This document shows, one piece after another, positions 44,266 to 52,905 of a stretch of DNA of 64,000 nucleotides. The position numbers and the translations under genes are program-made. Each line of letters opens with the position of its first letter. Positions within the stretch are counted from its first letter, which is position 1. The stretch covers positions 4,847-68,846 of the forward strand of contig JAEVYY010000029.1 of assembly GCA_023392535.1 (NCBI GenBank), read 5' to 3'. The stretch is from Bacillota bacterium. GTDB lineage: Bacteria > Bacillota > Clostridia > Lachnospirales > Lachnospiraceae. The notes below the pieces were generated by a model. That model saw only the letters and a program-made list of their open reading frames with translations. It made no database searches and was not told the DNA's origin.

Positions 44266-47200
44266 TACGTAATATTTAAGTCAACATTTCCGCTGATTCC
44301 GCCAATACTTCCTTTGGAAGTATATTGCCACATATCATATCTGCCGGAATACGTAGGTTTTGTTGCGTATTGGGCAAGCCATATCTTATAACCGCTTAAT
44401 GCACTAGCATTCAATTTTGTTTCAAACCAATTCTTTGCTGCATATACACCTGCCGTACGTCCACTGTTTTGAATGGTGGCGCAGAAAGCTTTGCATACTG
44501 CCGTTCTGGTCGCTTTATCAATGCCATCTGCACGTCCTCCACTACCTTCTGTATCGATATAGATCGGCATGGATATATTGTACCCTTTGATTAAATTCAA
44601 TACCATAGATGCCTCTTCAACCGCCTCAACCTCGTTTACAGCCTGTGTAAAGAAATAAACACCAACTTTGATACCAGCTGCCTGTGCGCCTTTTATATTT
44701 GCAGTAAACTTAGAATCTTGAATCAACGCTCCCGTAGAAGAACCTCTATATCCGCAGCGTATGATCGCATAGGAGACACCGGAATTTTTAACAGCAGTCC
44801 AATTAATGTTACCATTCCACTTGGAAACATCAATTCCCAATGTTCCGCTACCCATAGATAAAGCACCATCACTGCCAAATGTATACTGCACCCCTTGAAT
44901 AACTTGTGTGCCAGTCACTTTATTACCGTTCTTATCAAAATAATAAGTCTTATTATCAATCGTCTGCCAACCAGTATATTTGTAATTCGTTGTTATTTTC
45001 TTGTAGAATTTGTCTGTTGTAAAATAATCCGCGTAAACAGCTTCCCGATATTTCCCATCTTCTTTCACAAATAATTGATTGCCCGCTTTATCTTTTAATT
45101 TTGTAGTAGCGTCTGTTTCTGCATTACTTCTTACTGTAATTTTTGTAGTTGCTGTTGCTTTTTCATTACCAAGTGTTGCCGTTACCGTTATTGTTGCCGT
45201 ACCACTTGCTACTGCTGTCACTTTACCATTTTTATCAACAGTGGCGCTTTTTGTATTAGAAGATTCCCATGTATAAGTAGGTGTCGACAAAAATCCGGAT
45301 GGTGTTGGGGTTATTTGTGTTGTAGATTTTAAAAGAAGATCGACTGATGTCTTGTCCACAGTTACTCCAACCGCTAATTTATTGACCGTAACGGTACAGG
45401 TAGCCTGAAATCCGCCTTCCTCTGTGATTGCTGTTAAAGTAGCAGTTCCAGGTGCGATCCCTTTTATGATTCCATCTGTTGCAACGGTCGCAACCGCAGT
45501 ATTATCGGAACTAAAGTTTACTTTCTTATTCGTAGCATTATCTGGTGCTACGGTCGCGACTACTTTGTCGGTACTTCCAACATTCACCGACAACGTTGTC
45601 TTATCAAGTGTCACTCCCGTAGCTTTAATGGTATCTGGTACTTTTGCATTTACTGTCACCTTACAAGCCGTTTTGTAATTCCCATCCTCTGAGGCAACTG
45701 TTATCCATGCTTCACCGGCTGTTATTGCCGTTATGGTTCCACTCGGACCAACGGATACAATATCACTTCTATCACTACTAAAGCTTATTTTTTGATTCGT
45801 AGCATTGCTCGGTGCCACCCACGCATTCAATAAAGATTTATCGCCCACCGTCAGCGTTTTTGTAGATTCACTTATACTAATTCCGGTTACTGGCACATTG
45901 GTCGGCTCTGTCCAAGGTTCTGTCGTTGGTTCTGTAGGAATTTCATTTCCAGATGCGGTTAGTCTTAAAAAATATCCAGATGCTGATACTTGACTCGGAT
46001 CAGGAATATTTGCTTTATCGACCTTCTCATATTCACTGTCATTATTACTTCCACTATCTATTGCTGTTTTCGTAGATTCTACAAATTCAACCGTATCTTT
46101 TAATTTGCTTTCTTCTACCACTTTAACTTGTGTATCTTCTTTTGCAGTATTTACTTCTGCCTCTGATTTCACTTCATCTGCAACCTCAATTTTTTTATAT
46201 TCAATCTTATCTTTGACGGTTACTTTAGAAGCTTCTTCTGGAAATGTATACCCATCCACACTGATCAGTTTGATTGCATATACCCCCGGAGTCATATTTT
46301 TTTGATAAATGATACCATCTTTATCATCGTCAGTAAGAGTCTTTGTAGCATTATCAGGCCCTGTTTGCTCCATCTTAAATGCAATACCCGAAATGACTTT
46401 TTTTGTCTGTTTATTCACAAATTTAACTTTCAAATCTTTCTCGACAGAAGTCATATTAACGGTTACTTCAACTATCTTTGGCTCTTCTTTTTCAGGTTCT
46501 TCTGACTGTTCCGGCTCCTGTGTTTCTTCTACCGTAATCGGAGCGGATTTCGCATCGGCGACAGCCAATAAACCACTTTGTCCAATCACTTCAATATTAC
46601 TGAGCTGTTCTCCCAGTTCCACCATGTTACTCACTTGTACGGCTTCTACTCTTGCATTATTCCAAGTGGTAACCGTGACCAATGCTGTAATCAGAACTGC
46701 AATTCCCGTAACTCCAATTATCCCATCAATCGCCGAGATATTTTTAAAGAGGGATTTGCATTTTTCATGAAAAGCAACTTTGTCTACCGATTTCTTTTTT
46801 TTATTTTTCTGTCTTTTCTTTTTGTTATATGCGCCTTTTCTATTCTTCTTTTTTCTTATTACTCCATTATGCTCATACTCTGCTTCGTCCTCGTACTCTT
46901 CGTCATCTTCGTACTCTGCTTCGTCCTCGTACTCTTCATCGTCCTCGTACTCTTCATCGTCCTCGTACTCTGCTTCGTCCTCGTACTCTTCTTCATCTTC
47001 GTACTCTTCATCGTCCTCGTACTCTTCGTCGTCTTCGTACTCTGCTTCGTCCTCGTACTCTTCATCGTCTTCGTACTCTTCGTCGTCCTCGTACTCTTCT
47101 TCATCTTCGTACTCTGCTTCGTCCTCGTACTCTTCATCGTCTTCGTACTCTGCTTCGTCCTCGTACTCTTCGTCATCCTCGTACTCTTCGTCGTCTTCGT

Positions 47201-47369
47201 ACTCTACGTCGTTTTCGTACTCTGCTTCATCCCCATACTCTTCATCGTCCTCATACTCTTCATCGACTTCGTACTCGTCTTCTATATTTTTATTAAATTT
47301 AACTTTGCTCGCTAAATTTATGTAATTTTTTTTCTTTTGTTTTAGTTTCCTAACGTTATTTTTTTTCAT
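44262..47369 (-). CDS. Large GH25 muramidase with cytoplasmic acidic repeats and Ig-like domains
   Basis: 1035-residue type II membrane protein. In order it has: a basic start (1-28); 23 hexapeptides of the EYEDDE/EYEDEA type (32-169); a Lys-rich block (172-193); a membrane segment (about 215-235); a SpaA/prealbumin-like domain (about 300-390, TSVEKDLKVKFVNKQ, DKDGIIYQKNMTPG); a spacer; three BIG2-type Ig-like domains (about 500-750); one choline/glucan-binding-like repeat (TGWQTIDNKTYYFDKNGNKV); and a C-terminal GH25 domain (about 835-1035, GIDVSKWNGNINW, YIDTEGSGG). The start at 47369 has AAGGTGA. The acidic repeats lie before the membrane segment, so they should be cytoplasmic. The muramidase domain is secreted and is probably used for wall remodelling. 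Confidence 0.9.
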   Translation of the reverse strand: MKKNNVRKLKQKKKNYINLASKVKFNKNIEDEYEVDEEYEDDEEYGDEAEYENDVEYEDDEEYEDDEEYEDEAEYEDDEEYEDEAEYEDEEEYEDDEEYEDDEEYEDEAEYEDDEEYEDDEEYEDEEEYEDEAEYEDDEEYEDDEEYEDEAEYEDDEEYEDEAEYEHNGVIRKKKNRKGAYNKKKRQKNKKKKSVDKVAFHEKCKSLFKNISAIDGIIGVTGIAVLITALVTVTTWNNARVEAVQVSNMVELGEQLSNIEVIGQSGLLAVADAKSAPITVEETQEPEQSEEPEKEEPKIVEVTVNMTSVEKDLKVKFVNKQTKKVISGIAFKMEQTGPDNATKTLTDDDKDGIIYQKNMTPGVYAIKLISVDGYTFPEEASKVTVKDKIEYKKIEVADEVKSEAEVNTAKEDTQVKVVEESKLKDTVEFVESTKTAIDSGSNNDSEYEKVDKANIPDPSQVSASGYFLRLTASGNEIPTEPTTEPWTEPTNVPVTGISISESTKTLTVGDKSLLNAWVAPSNATNQKISFSSDRSDIVSVGPSGTITAITAGEAWITVASEDGNYKTACKVTVNAKVPDTIKATGVTLDKTTLSVNVGSTDKVVATVAPDNATNKKVNFSSDNTAVATVATDGIIKGIAPGTATLTAITEEGGFQATCTVTVNKLAVGVTVDKTSVDLLLKSTTQITPTPSGFLSTPTYTWESSNTKSATVDKNGKVTAVASGTATITVTATLGNEKATATTKITVRSNAETDATTKLKDKAGNQLFVKEDGKYREAVYADYFTTDKFYKKITTNYKYTGWQTIDNKTYYFDKNGNKVTGTQVIQGVQYTFGSDGALSMGSGTLGIDVSKWNGNINWTAVKNSGVSYAIIRCGYRGSSTGALIQDSKFTANIKGAQAAGIKVGVYFFTQAVNEVEAVEEASMVLNLIKGYNISMPIYIDTEGSGGRADGIDKATRTAVCKAFCATIQNSGRTAGVYAAKNWFETKLNASALSGYKIWLAQYATKPTYSGRYDMWQYTSKGSIGGISGNVDLNITY
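46863..47276 (-). repeat. 18-bp tandem repeats encoding 23 acidic hexapeptides
   Basis: About 23 units of 18 bases (plus-strand pattern built on TCGTCCTCGTACTCT) encode EYEDDE, EYEDEA and EYEDEE in mixed order. Synonymous GAC/GAT and GAG/GAA differences are present but few, so expansion is probably recent or ongoing. The repeat also creates long spurious open frames on the other five frames. Confidence 0.95.
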
Positions 47370-47406
47370 TCACCTTCATTCCTTCCAATTTACTCCGTAC
47401 TTTTTA

Positions 47407-47435
47407 ATTTTACCATTTACGACGTTCTCTTTCAA
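47407..47435 (-). promoter_or_regulatory. Promoter of the large GH25 gene
   Basis: Minus-strand TTGAAA (47435-47430), a 17-base spacer and TAAAAT (47412-47407), about 38 bases before the start codon. The gene therefore has its own promoter, separate from the rml promoter behind it. Confidence 0.7.
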
Positions 47436-47623
47436 CAAATATCACTCTTTTCCATATATTCCTATAATATGGTCATTTTCACCTATTTACACCCTTAGTA
47501 TGCAGTATTTGTCGACGGAAAGTACAGGCACTACCATTGACTTTGTCCGCGGTAAATGACACAATTATCTGCAATAAAACAGCAAACTAGTTTTACAATA
47601 TTGAAGAAAAAGGGGGGATCTTC

Positions 47624-47881
47624 ATGATGTATATCCATTATTGTCAACGTTGTAATCGCATTCATATGCTAAATGGGCATAAAGTTAATTGCCCCAAATG
47701 CAACACTACATTAACAGAGCTTCGGATTCCATATATAGATTATGTGTATATGGACGGTAATGACAGAATCGCTTTCACAAAAAAATGTGCTGATCCAAGA
47801 CAGCTTTCCAAACTCAGCACTACCTATCGTATGTTCAAATATAGTAAATGGTACAAAGAACAGCATTCCCTTACACAATGA
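47624..47881 (+). CDS. Small zinc-ribbon protein of unknown function
   Basis: 85-residue protein with CQRCNRIHMLNGHKVNCPKC, a four-Cys zinc ribbon (CxxC-x12-CxxC), then a moderately basic, Tyr-rich C-terminal half. GGGGGGATCTTC precedes a double ATG, so the start is well supported. I do not recognise a specific family; zinc ribbons of this kind occur in nucleic-acid-binding or adaptor proteins. It stands alone on the plus strand between minus-strand genes. Its only promoter candidate is a TTGACT about 80 bases upstream with a weak -10. Confidence 0.75.
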   Translation: MMYIHYCQRCNRIHMLNGHKVNCPKCNTTLTELRIPYIDYVYMDGNDRIAFTKKCADPRQLSKLSTTYRMFKYSKWYKEQHSLTQ

Positions 47882-47901
47882 CGGTCTATTTTTGTAATTA
47901 T

Positions 47902-48243
47902 CTATAAATTAAATATAATGACACCTGCAAGAATTAAGATTGTACCAATTGCTTTCTTTCTGGTTATTTTTTCACGAAAGAATAGCAAAGATAATAACAT
48001 GACTAGAATATAACCAATGGATTCTAGTATGGGTACAATCTTAAACTCCAGACCTGAATAAGCAATAATCGTTAGGATCATCGATAGAAAAAGCATACCA
48101 TAACCTAAAACAACATAGGGGTTTAAGTATTCTTTAATAAGAGAATCATGCTCTTTTAATGCACTTTTCTTTAGCACGATTTGCGAGAACGATGCAATGG
48201 TCACAGATAATAATGCAATGAAATAATAATATATCATATTCAT
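47902..48243 (-). CDS. SMR/EamA-type small membrane transporter subunit
   Basis: 113-residue protein with four hydrophobic segments and the C-terminal FFREKITRKKAIGTILILAGVIIFN typical of the EmrE/ArnE half-transporters. It starts directly after the stop of a second such gene (TAA-ATG), so the two probably form an obligate heterodimer. Family roles include drug efflux and flipping undecaprenyl-phosphate sugars such as aminoarabinose (ArnE/ArnF). Surrounding glycan genes favour a flippase role, which is inference. Confidence 0.82.
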   Translation of the reverse strand: MNMIYYYFIALLSVTIASFSQIVLKKSALKEHDSLIKEYLNPYVVLGYGMLFLSMILTIIAYSGLEFKIVPILESIGYILVMLLSLLFFREKITRKKAIGTILILAGVIIFNL

Positions 48244-48624
48244 TTATAATTCCTCTTTCTTATTCATTTCTTCACTTTCCGAAGAATTCAGCACAATCGT
48301 TCCGATAATAACAAATAGCACCCCAATCACGTTTGGTAACGTAATATTATTATGGAAGATAAGAACTGCCCATACCATAGACCACAAAACACACATTGCT
48401 TTGTTCGCATAGGCAATTGACAGATCAATTCTCTTGATAGCCTGTTGCCAGAGAATCGCATAGAAACCAAGTGCTACTATTTCTAATCCATAAAATACTA
48501 TGAAATCCCAACTTAAAAAAACTTGTCCGGAAGCAAACTTCGCAATAATACTGGAAATAGAGAAAATTACGATTACTGCCTGTAAAAATAAAATATCTTT
48601 CAGTTGTATTTTTTTCTTTTTCAA
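48244..48624 (-). CDS. SMR/EamA-type small membrane transporter partner subunit
   Basis: 126-residue protein with four membrane segments (starting near residues 8, 40, 68 and 93) and the family helix-end pattern LPNVIGVLFVIIGTIVL. The start is taken as TTG at 48624, five bases after GGAGAG; an ATG at 48666 adds 14 hydrophilic residues and has no ribosome binding site. The acidic tail SESEEMNKKEEL is cytoplasmic. It is translated directly ahead of its partner. Two divergent half-transporters side by side are characteristic of paired SMR systems. Confidence 0.8.
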   Translation of the reverse strand: MKKKKIQLKDILFLQAVIVIFSISSIIAKFASGQVFLSWDFIVFYGLEIVALGFYAILWQQAIKRIDLSIAYANKAMCVLWSMVWAVLIFHNNITLPNVIGVLFVIIGTIVLNSSESEEMNKKEEL

Positions 48625-48775
48625 ACTTATCTCTCCGTTTCGCCTATCTGTCCCATTAAGAGACATAATATGTATTATATGCTTATTTTCTTATAGAAGA
48701 CAAGTATATTCCCTGTTTTTCCATTTAGTTCATAATATTTTAAGATTTCACATAAGACTTTTCCGGGCTACTATA

Positions 48776-48804
48776 TAGACACCATATCTTGAAACGTGTA
48801 GAAT
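48776..48804 (+). promoter_or_regulatory. Promoter of the SGNH-like gene
   Basis: Plus-strand TAGACA (48776-48781), a 17-base spacer and TAGAAT (48799-48804). Both boxes match five of six consensus bases. It leaves a leader of about 80 bases before the start at 48891. Confidence 0.65.
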
Positions 48805-48890
48805 GAAACCATCCGCATGTGGATAAAATCATAATAATGCGAACGTGTTATGAAACTTTTTTAACATCGCGAATACGAGGAGGTCCTTCT

Positions 48891-49862
48891 ATGAAAGAAA
48901 GAAAAGATATTATCGCTCATACCGCTATCATTGCCGTTATACTTATTATATTAGTGGTATCTGTGTACAAATTAGTAAAATGGAATCAGGGTAGTCCTGA
49001 TGCTGGCGCTGTGGATACGGATGAAAATTTTGATGTAGAAACAGAAGACTACATCACGGCCATGAACAAAGATTTACTGAAAAATCATCCCGACGATGGT
49101 AAGACATCTATCGTATTTTTAGGTGATGATGTACTCGCTAATTACACGGGTGCTGATGGTATTCCTGCACAGGTCTCATCACTTATGGGAAGTTCTAATC
49201 CAACGGAAGTATACAACTGTGGTTTCCAAAACATAACTGCTTCTGCATCCAATTCCTTTTGGGATGATTCGCATCCGGAAGATGCTTTTTCATTATATTG
49301 GGTAACCAAATCAATTACACTTTCTGATTACACACTTCTGAATAACGTGGTCGACCAGGTAGATCCAGCTTACAAAAAGACCATACAAACATTAGAAGAT
49401 ATCGATTTTAATACGATTGATGCAATTGTTATCATGTATGGAACCAATGACTATGTGAAGGGAAAAATGATCACCGATCCTGCTGATCCTGTGAATACTG
49501 CCGCTTTTACAGGTGCCCTCAATTCCTCAATCGCACTTATAAAAGAAGCCTATCCACACATTCGCATTATTGTGTTATCCCCGACTTACTGTGAAGTGGA
49601 ACACGAGGGTAAACTGCAAGGTGGCGATATCGCAAACACAGGCTATGGTATTCTTGCCGATTATATGGTAGCAGAGAAAGCAATTTGCGTTGAAAGTAAT
49701 GTTACTTTTTTGGATAATTACTATGGTGTTGATATCAACTCCGATACCGCAGACAAATACCTAGAGAAGAACCGTGTCGCTCCTAATGCTGCCGGTCGCA
49801 AACTGATTGCTCAAAGAATAGTCGATCTGTTAAATAAAGAAGTTCCTGTAAATGTTGAATAA
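48891..49862 (+). CDS. Membrane-anchored SGNH/GDSL-like protein with altered catalytic residues
   Basis: 323-residue protein. A membrane anchor at about residues 10-28 is followed by an acidic linker and an extracytoplasmic SGNH-hydrolase fold. Block I reads IVFLGDDVLANY where active enzymes have GDS, so the nucleophile Ser is Asp. Block III GTNDY is intact. Block V, normally DxxHPN, reads RVAPNAAG, so Asp and His are also missing. It is probably a pseudoenzyme or glycan-binding relative of polysaccharide O-acetyl esterases or transferases. The start at 48891 has GAGGAGG; the longer frame from 48819 is rejected. A shared terminator follows. Confidence 0.82.
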   Translation: MKERKDIIAHTAIIAVILIILVVSVYKLVKWNQGSPDAGAVDTDENFDVETEDYITAMNKDLLKNHPDDGKTSIVFLGDDVLANYTGADGIPAQVSSLMGSSNPTEVYNCGFQNITASASNSFWDDSHPEDAFSLYWVTKSITLSDYTLLNNVVDQVDPAYKKTIQTLEDIDFNTIDAIVIMYGTNDYVKGKMITDPADPVNTAAFTGALNSSIALIKEAYPHIRIIVLSPTYCEVEHEGKLQGGDIANTGYGILADYMVAEKAICVESNVTFLDNYYGVDINSDTADKYLEKNRVAPNAAGRKLIAQRIVDLLNKEVPVNVE

Positions 49863-49894
49863 AATACTATACTACAAGGTATTTCTTAAGGCAA

Positions 49895-49939
49895 CAAAGC
49901 ACCTGCTATCATTTGGGATGGCAGGTGCTTTGTTTCTAG
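49895..49939. terminator. Bidirectional terminator between convergent genes
   Basis: CAAAGCACCTGC (49895-49906) and GCAGGTGCTTTG (49921-49932) form a perfect 12-bp stem with a 14-base loop, followed by TTTC on the plus strand and a short T-poor tail on the minus. It serves the SGNH-like gene and the opposing membrane protein gene. Confidence 0.88.
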
Positions 49940-51705
49940 TTTCTGGTTTGATTCATAAATGGCACTAACAGATATATTGGTATACAATAAATATAAGCAT
50001 AGGCATAACGAAACTCTTTCGCTACAGGCGTAGCAATCACTAACGTTAGAAAAATTGCAAAACTAGGCACATATAATAATAGCATTGTATGATCACCACG
50101 TATCACAATGATGCCTATTGCCAATATCATTAACCAGAATAATGCACCCATACTCCAAAGGATACCATATCCTGGTATCATATCTTTTAATTTTAATCCA
50201 ATCTCGTTTATCTTTATTACGATAGGACCGCTTATGACTGGCAAATTCACTACCCCAAATTCATTTACTATGACACCTTCATCCCCTGCAATAATTCCTT
50301 CTTGTGTTGGGAACCAATAACCAATCGATTGGTCTCTGAATGCAATCAGATAGTCAGCCGGGTACCGCAAACCAATTTGCAGATATACCTTAAGAAATTC
50401 TATAAAATGAGCTTCCAGATAAGCTTCATCCCCTGCTCTCACCAAACGTTTAAATCCATCGGAAACATGTGGATTATACCATTCTTGAATCTTTGTAGTA
50501 TCCAGAATATGATTTAAAAAAACACTTTGTTCTTCCGTAAGGGAGCGCTTAAGCACAATCACGCGGGAAATTTGTTGTACTGGAATGGATAAAGATTCCA
50601 CTAAATCTGGCTGTATTACATGGTTTGCTTCCATTACCGGTCCTTTAATAATAACAACTGTAATCAGAATGAATAACTGCAATAATGCAACAATTTTCCA
50701 ATGCTTTCGAAAGATAAAGATCACAAAAGGAATCGTAATCAGGAATGCGTACCATCCATTTGTCCGGAACAGACTCATCATAATACCAGATACTATCATC
50801 ATAATGAAATTAAATAATTCACTTCTCTTACGTACTTTGGATACACTACCATCTTTTTGTTTCAACCACTGCAGTAATCGCAGCAAGGTCACAACATATA
50901 AAAGTACCCCACCGGCAAACATAGTATCCTTCCATATTGTAACCGCGTAAATTGCATTATATGGAATTCCTGCATAAAAGAATAGAATCATAACAAGAAT
51001 CCATTTTTTTATATGAAATCTATTTAATATACCTAGTAAATAGGATACACAAAAAGCCATAAATAGCATCTGAAATATTGTATAAAATGAGATCGCAATC
51101 GATATATTATCCGTAAACAATAATCCTACTTGATACCAAAACTTCATAATCTGCGTATGTACCCAGGGATGGTGATTACTATCGGCATAAACCCCAATAA
51201 CTTGGGCAAACTGGTTCATACTATCTATCGTCATTACACCCGGATAATTTTTTAAAAGATAGGGAATCCAGCAGATAAAACAGATGATTCCAGATAGCAT
51301 TGGAAAAAAAAGATTCCACGTAGCTCCCGTCACTTTCCATTTGCTTGTCTCAATAATAAGAATACTAATAGCCATCTCAAAGATCAGATACAATCCTACT
51401 CCTGTCACACAAAGGATGACCGAACGAAATAGATTATTTTCAAGTCCGTTCCATATTTGTTCAACATCACCACATAAAAAGAGAATGGTAAATAAAATAC
51501 TAACGATTTTTTCCATACTTTGCTGTAATGGTTTCTCGACTTCAATTCTCTTTCTGTCAGCGATCCGAGTAAATATATAAATATAAAAAATAAACATTAT
51601 AATTGTCATCAGATTTGTTGTCGCAATTCCAGTGATGCGAATAGATGCCCATGTGGCCAGAAATGCTTTTATCGTATTATTCATTTTGTTGCTCATTGAC
51701 TTCAT
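49936..51705 (-). CDS. Large polytopic membrane protein (DUF6020-like)
   Basis: 589-residue protein with about 13 hydrophobic segments. The block LLKNYPGVMTIDSMNQFAQVIG, followed by NHHPWVHTQIMKFWYQ, resembles the family annotated as DUF6020 in Clostridia, membrane proteins found in surface-glycan loci that look like GT-C glycosyltransferases (an acidic residue after the first membrane segment). Its function is unproven. The start at 51705 has GGAGG about ten bases upstream; the TTG at 51729 overlaps that site. It is monocistronic and convergent with the SGNH-like gene. Confidence 0.8.
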   Translation of the reverse strand: MKSMSNKMNNTIKAFLATWASIRITGIATTNLMTIIMFIFYIYIFTRIADRKRIEVEKPLQQSMEKIVSILFTILFLCGDVEQIWNGLENNLFRSVILCVTGVGLYLIFEMAISILIIETSKWKVTGATWNLFFPMLSGIICFICWIPYLLKNYPGVMTIDSMNQFAQVIGVYADSNHHPWVHTQIMKFWYQVGLLFTDNISIAISFYTIFQMLFMAFCVSYLLGILNRFHIKKWILVMILFFYAGIPYNAIYAVTIWKDTMFAGGVLLYVVTLLRLLQWLKQKDGSVSKVRKRSELFNFIMMIVSGIMMSLFRTNGWYAFLITIPFVIFIFRKHWKIVALLQLFILITVVIIKGPVMEANHVIQPDLVESLSIPVQQISRVIVLKRSLTEEQSVFLNHILDTTKIQEWYNPHVSDGFKRLVRAGDEAYLEAHFIEFLKVYLQIGLRYPADYLIAFRDQSIGYWFPTQEGIIAGDEGVIVNEFGVVNLPVISGPIVIKINEIGLKLKDMIPGYGILWSMGALFWLMILAIGIIVIRGDHTMLLLYVPSFAIFLTLVIATPVAKEFRYAYAYIYCIPIYLLVPFMNQTRN

Positions 51706-51797
51706 TGTGAACGGACCTCCGAATTCCAAACCAACGACCTTAACAGACGATTGCTAATAGGATACAGTTTAACATCTTCTATCGACCCTTACAAGTC

Positions 51798-51826
51798 TTG
51801 TATCGCGCTTATTAGCATCTTATAAT
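51798..51826 (+). promoter_or_regulatory. Promoter of the plus-strand GT2 gene
   Basis: Plus-strand TTGTAT (51798-51803), a 17-base spacer and TATAAT (51821-51826), about 85 bases before the start at 51911. The -10 box is perfect and the -35 box is weak. Confidence 0.5.
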
Positions 51827-51910
51827 AGAAATATATTTTTATTTGCTTTACCTACTATAAAATGATATATTAAAAGCAATAATAATGAATAAAACTAGCA
51901 GGAGTCATGA

Positions 51911-52849
51911 ATGGATAAAATAGCCGTATTAATACCATGTTACAATGAAGAAAAAACAATTGCAAAGGTAGTTACAGACGCAAAGACAGCACTTCCGGAA
52001 GCCGTTATTTATGTATATGATAATAATTCTACTGATGATACTGTCCAATTGGCAGCGAAAGCAGGTGCTATCATACGATACGAATATATGCAGGGGAAAG
52101 GTAATGTAATTCGAAGAATGTTTCGTGAGGTCGATGCGGAGTGTTATGTCATGGTAGACGGTGATGATACGTATCCGATGGACTGTGCTGGCGAAATGGT
52201 GGACAAGATCCTGACGCACAATGCAGATATGGTAGTAGGAGACAGATTGTCCTCCACATACTTCACTGAAAATAAGAGACCTTTTCACAATTTGGGGAAT
52301 TCTGTTGTCCGTGGAAGTATTAACCAGTTATTTAAATGTAATATCAAAGATATTATGACCGGTTACCGTGCTTTCAGCTATCAATTTGTCAAGACTTTCC
52401 CTGTTATGTCAAAGGGATTTGAAATTGAGACCGAGATGACCATACATGCAGTTTTCAATAATATGCAAGTCGAGAATATCATCATAGATTATCGCGACAG
52501 ACCAGAGGGCAGTGTTTCAAAGCTAAATACGTATTCCGATGGATTCCGGGTACTTACCGTAATTGGTAAACTATTCCGTGTATACAAGCCTCTCCGTTTT
52601 TTCTGCATATTGTCCGTGATACTTTTACTTATTTCGTTCGGAGTTTTTCTTCCCGTACTGATTGATTACCTGCAAACAGGCCTGGTACTTCGTTTCCCTA
52701 CCCTTTTTGTCTGCGGTTTTGTTGCTTTGGCTGCGATACAATCTTTCTTTTCCGGACTTATATTGGAGAATATCGCGCAAAAGGATCGTAAAGACTTTGA
52801 AATGCATCTGCATCACATTCATAATGATAATAGAAAACAAATAGACTAA
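51911..52849 (+). CDS. DPM-like GT2 glycosyltransferase with two C-terminal membrane segments
   Basis: 312-residue enzyme. The GT-A domain (about 1-225) has VLIPCYNEEKTIAKVV, VYDNNSTDDT, MVDGDDTYP (metal site) and ITGYRAFS-like IMTGYRAFSYQF. Two membrane segments near 232-255 and 265-285 follow. This is the layout of enzymes that load a sugar onto a polyprenyl phosphate (dolichol-phosphate mannosyltransferase or GtrB/ArnC-like). The start at 51911 has AGGAG. It is the only glycan gene here on the plus strand besides the SGNH-like gene. Its lipid-linked product would need flipping, for example by the SMR pair 3 kb away. Confidence 0.88.
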   Translation: MDKIAVLIPCYNEEKTIAKVVTDAKTALPEAVIYVYDNNSTDDTVQLAAKAGAIIRYEYMQGKGNVIRRMFREVDAECYVMVDGDDTYPMDCAGEMVDKILTHNADMVVGDRLSSTYFTENKRPFHNLGNSVVRGSINQLFKCNIKDIMTGYRAFSYQFVKTFPVMSKGFEIETEMTIHAVFNNMQVENIIIDYRDRPEGSVSKLNTYSDGFRVLTVIGKLFRVYKPLRFFCILSVILLLISFGVFLPVLIDYLQTGLVLRFPTLFVCGFVALAAIQSFFSGLILENIAQKDRKDFEMHLHHIHNDNRKQID

Positions 52850-52857
52850 GTGAAAAG

Positions 52858-52885
52858 GCAAAGTGTGCCAAAATGCACACTTTGC
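52858..52885. terminator. Bidirectional terminator between convergent GT2 and PIG-L genes
   Basis: GCAAAGTGTGC and GCACACTTTGC form a perfect 11-bp stem with a 6-base loop. The minus-strand side is followed by CTTTTCAC; the plus-strand side has little U-richness, so termination of the plus-strand gene may be weaker. Confidence 0.75.
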
Positions 52886-52905
52886 GGATAAGAATTATTG
52901 CTGGT

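Noticed and set aside
46863..47276. Possible CRISPR array because of short, regular repeats.
   Set aside because: The units are contiguous 18-mers without unique spacers, stay in frame and encode hexapeptides; no cas gene is present.
46578..47325. Several long open frames on the plus strand and another on the minus strand (Ser/Tyr-rich, Arg/Leu/Thr-rich, Val/Leu/Phe-rich).
   Set aside because: They are shadows created by the 18-bp tandem repeat of the large GH25 gene; they lack ribosome binding sites and plausible protein composition.
51929..52288. 119-residue minus-strand frame within the plus-strand GT2 gene.
   Set aside because: It is antisense to a clear glycosyltransferase with all motifs and has no supporting signals.
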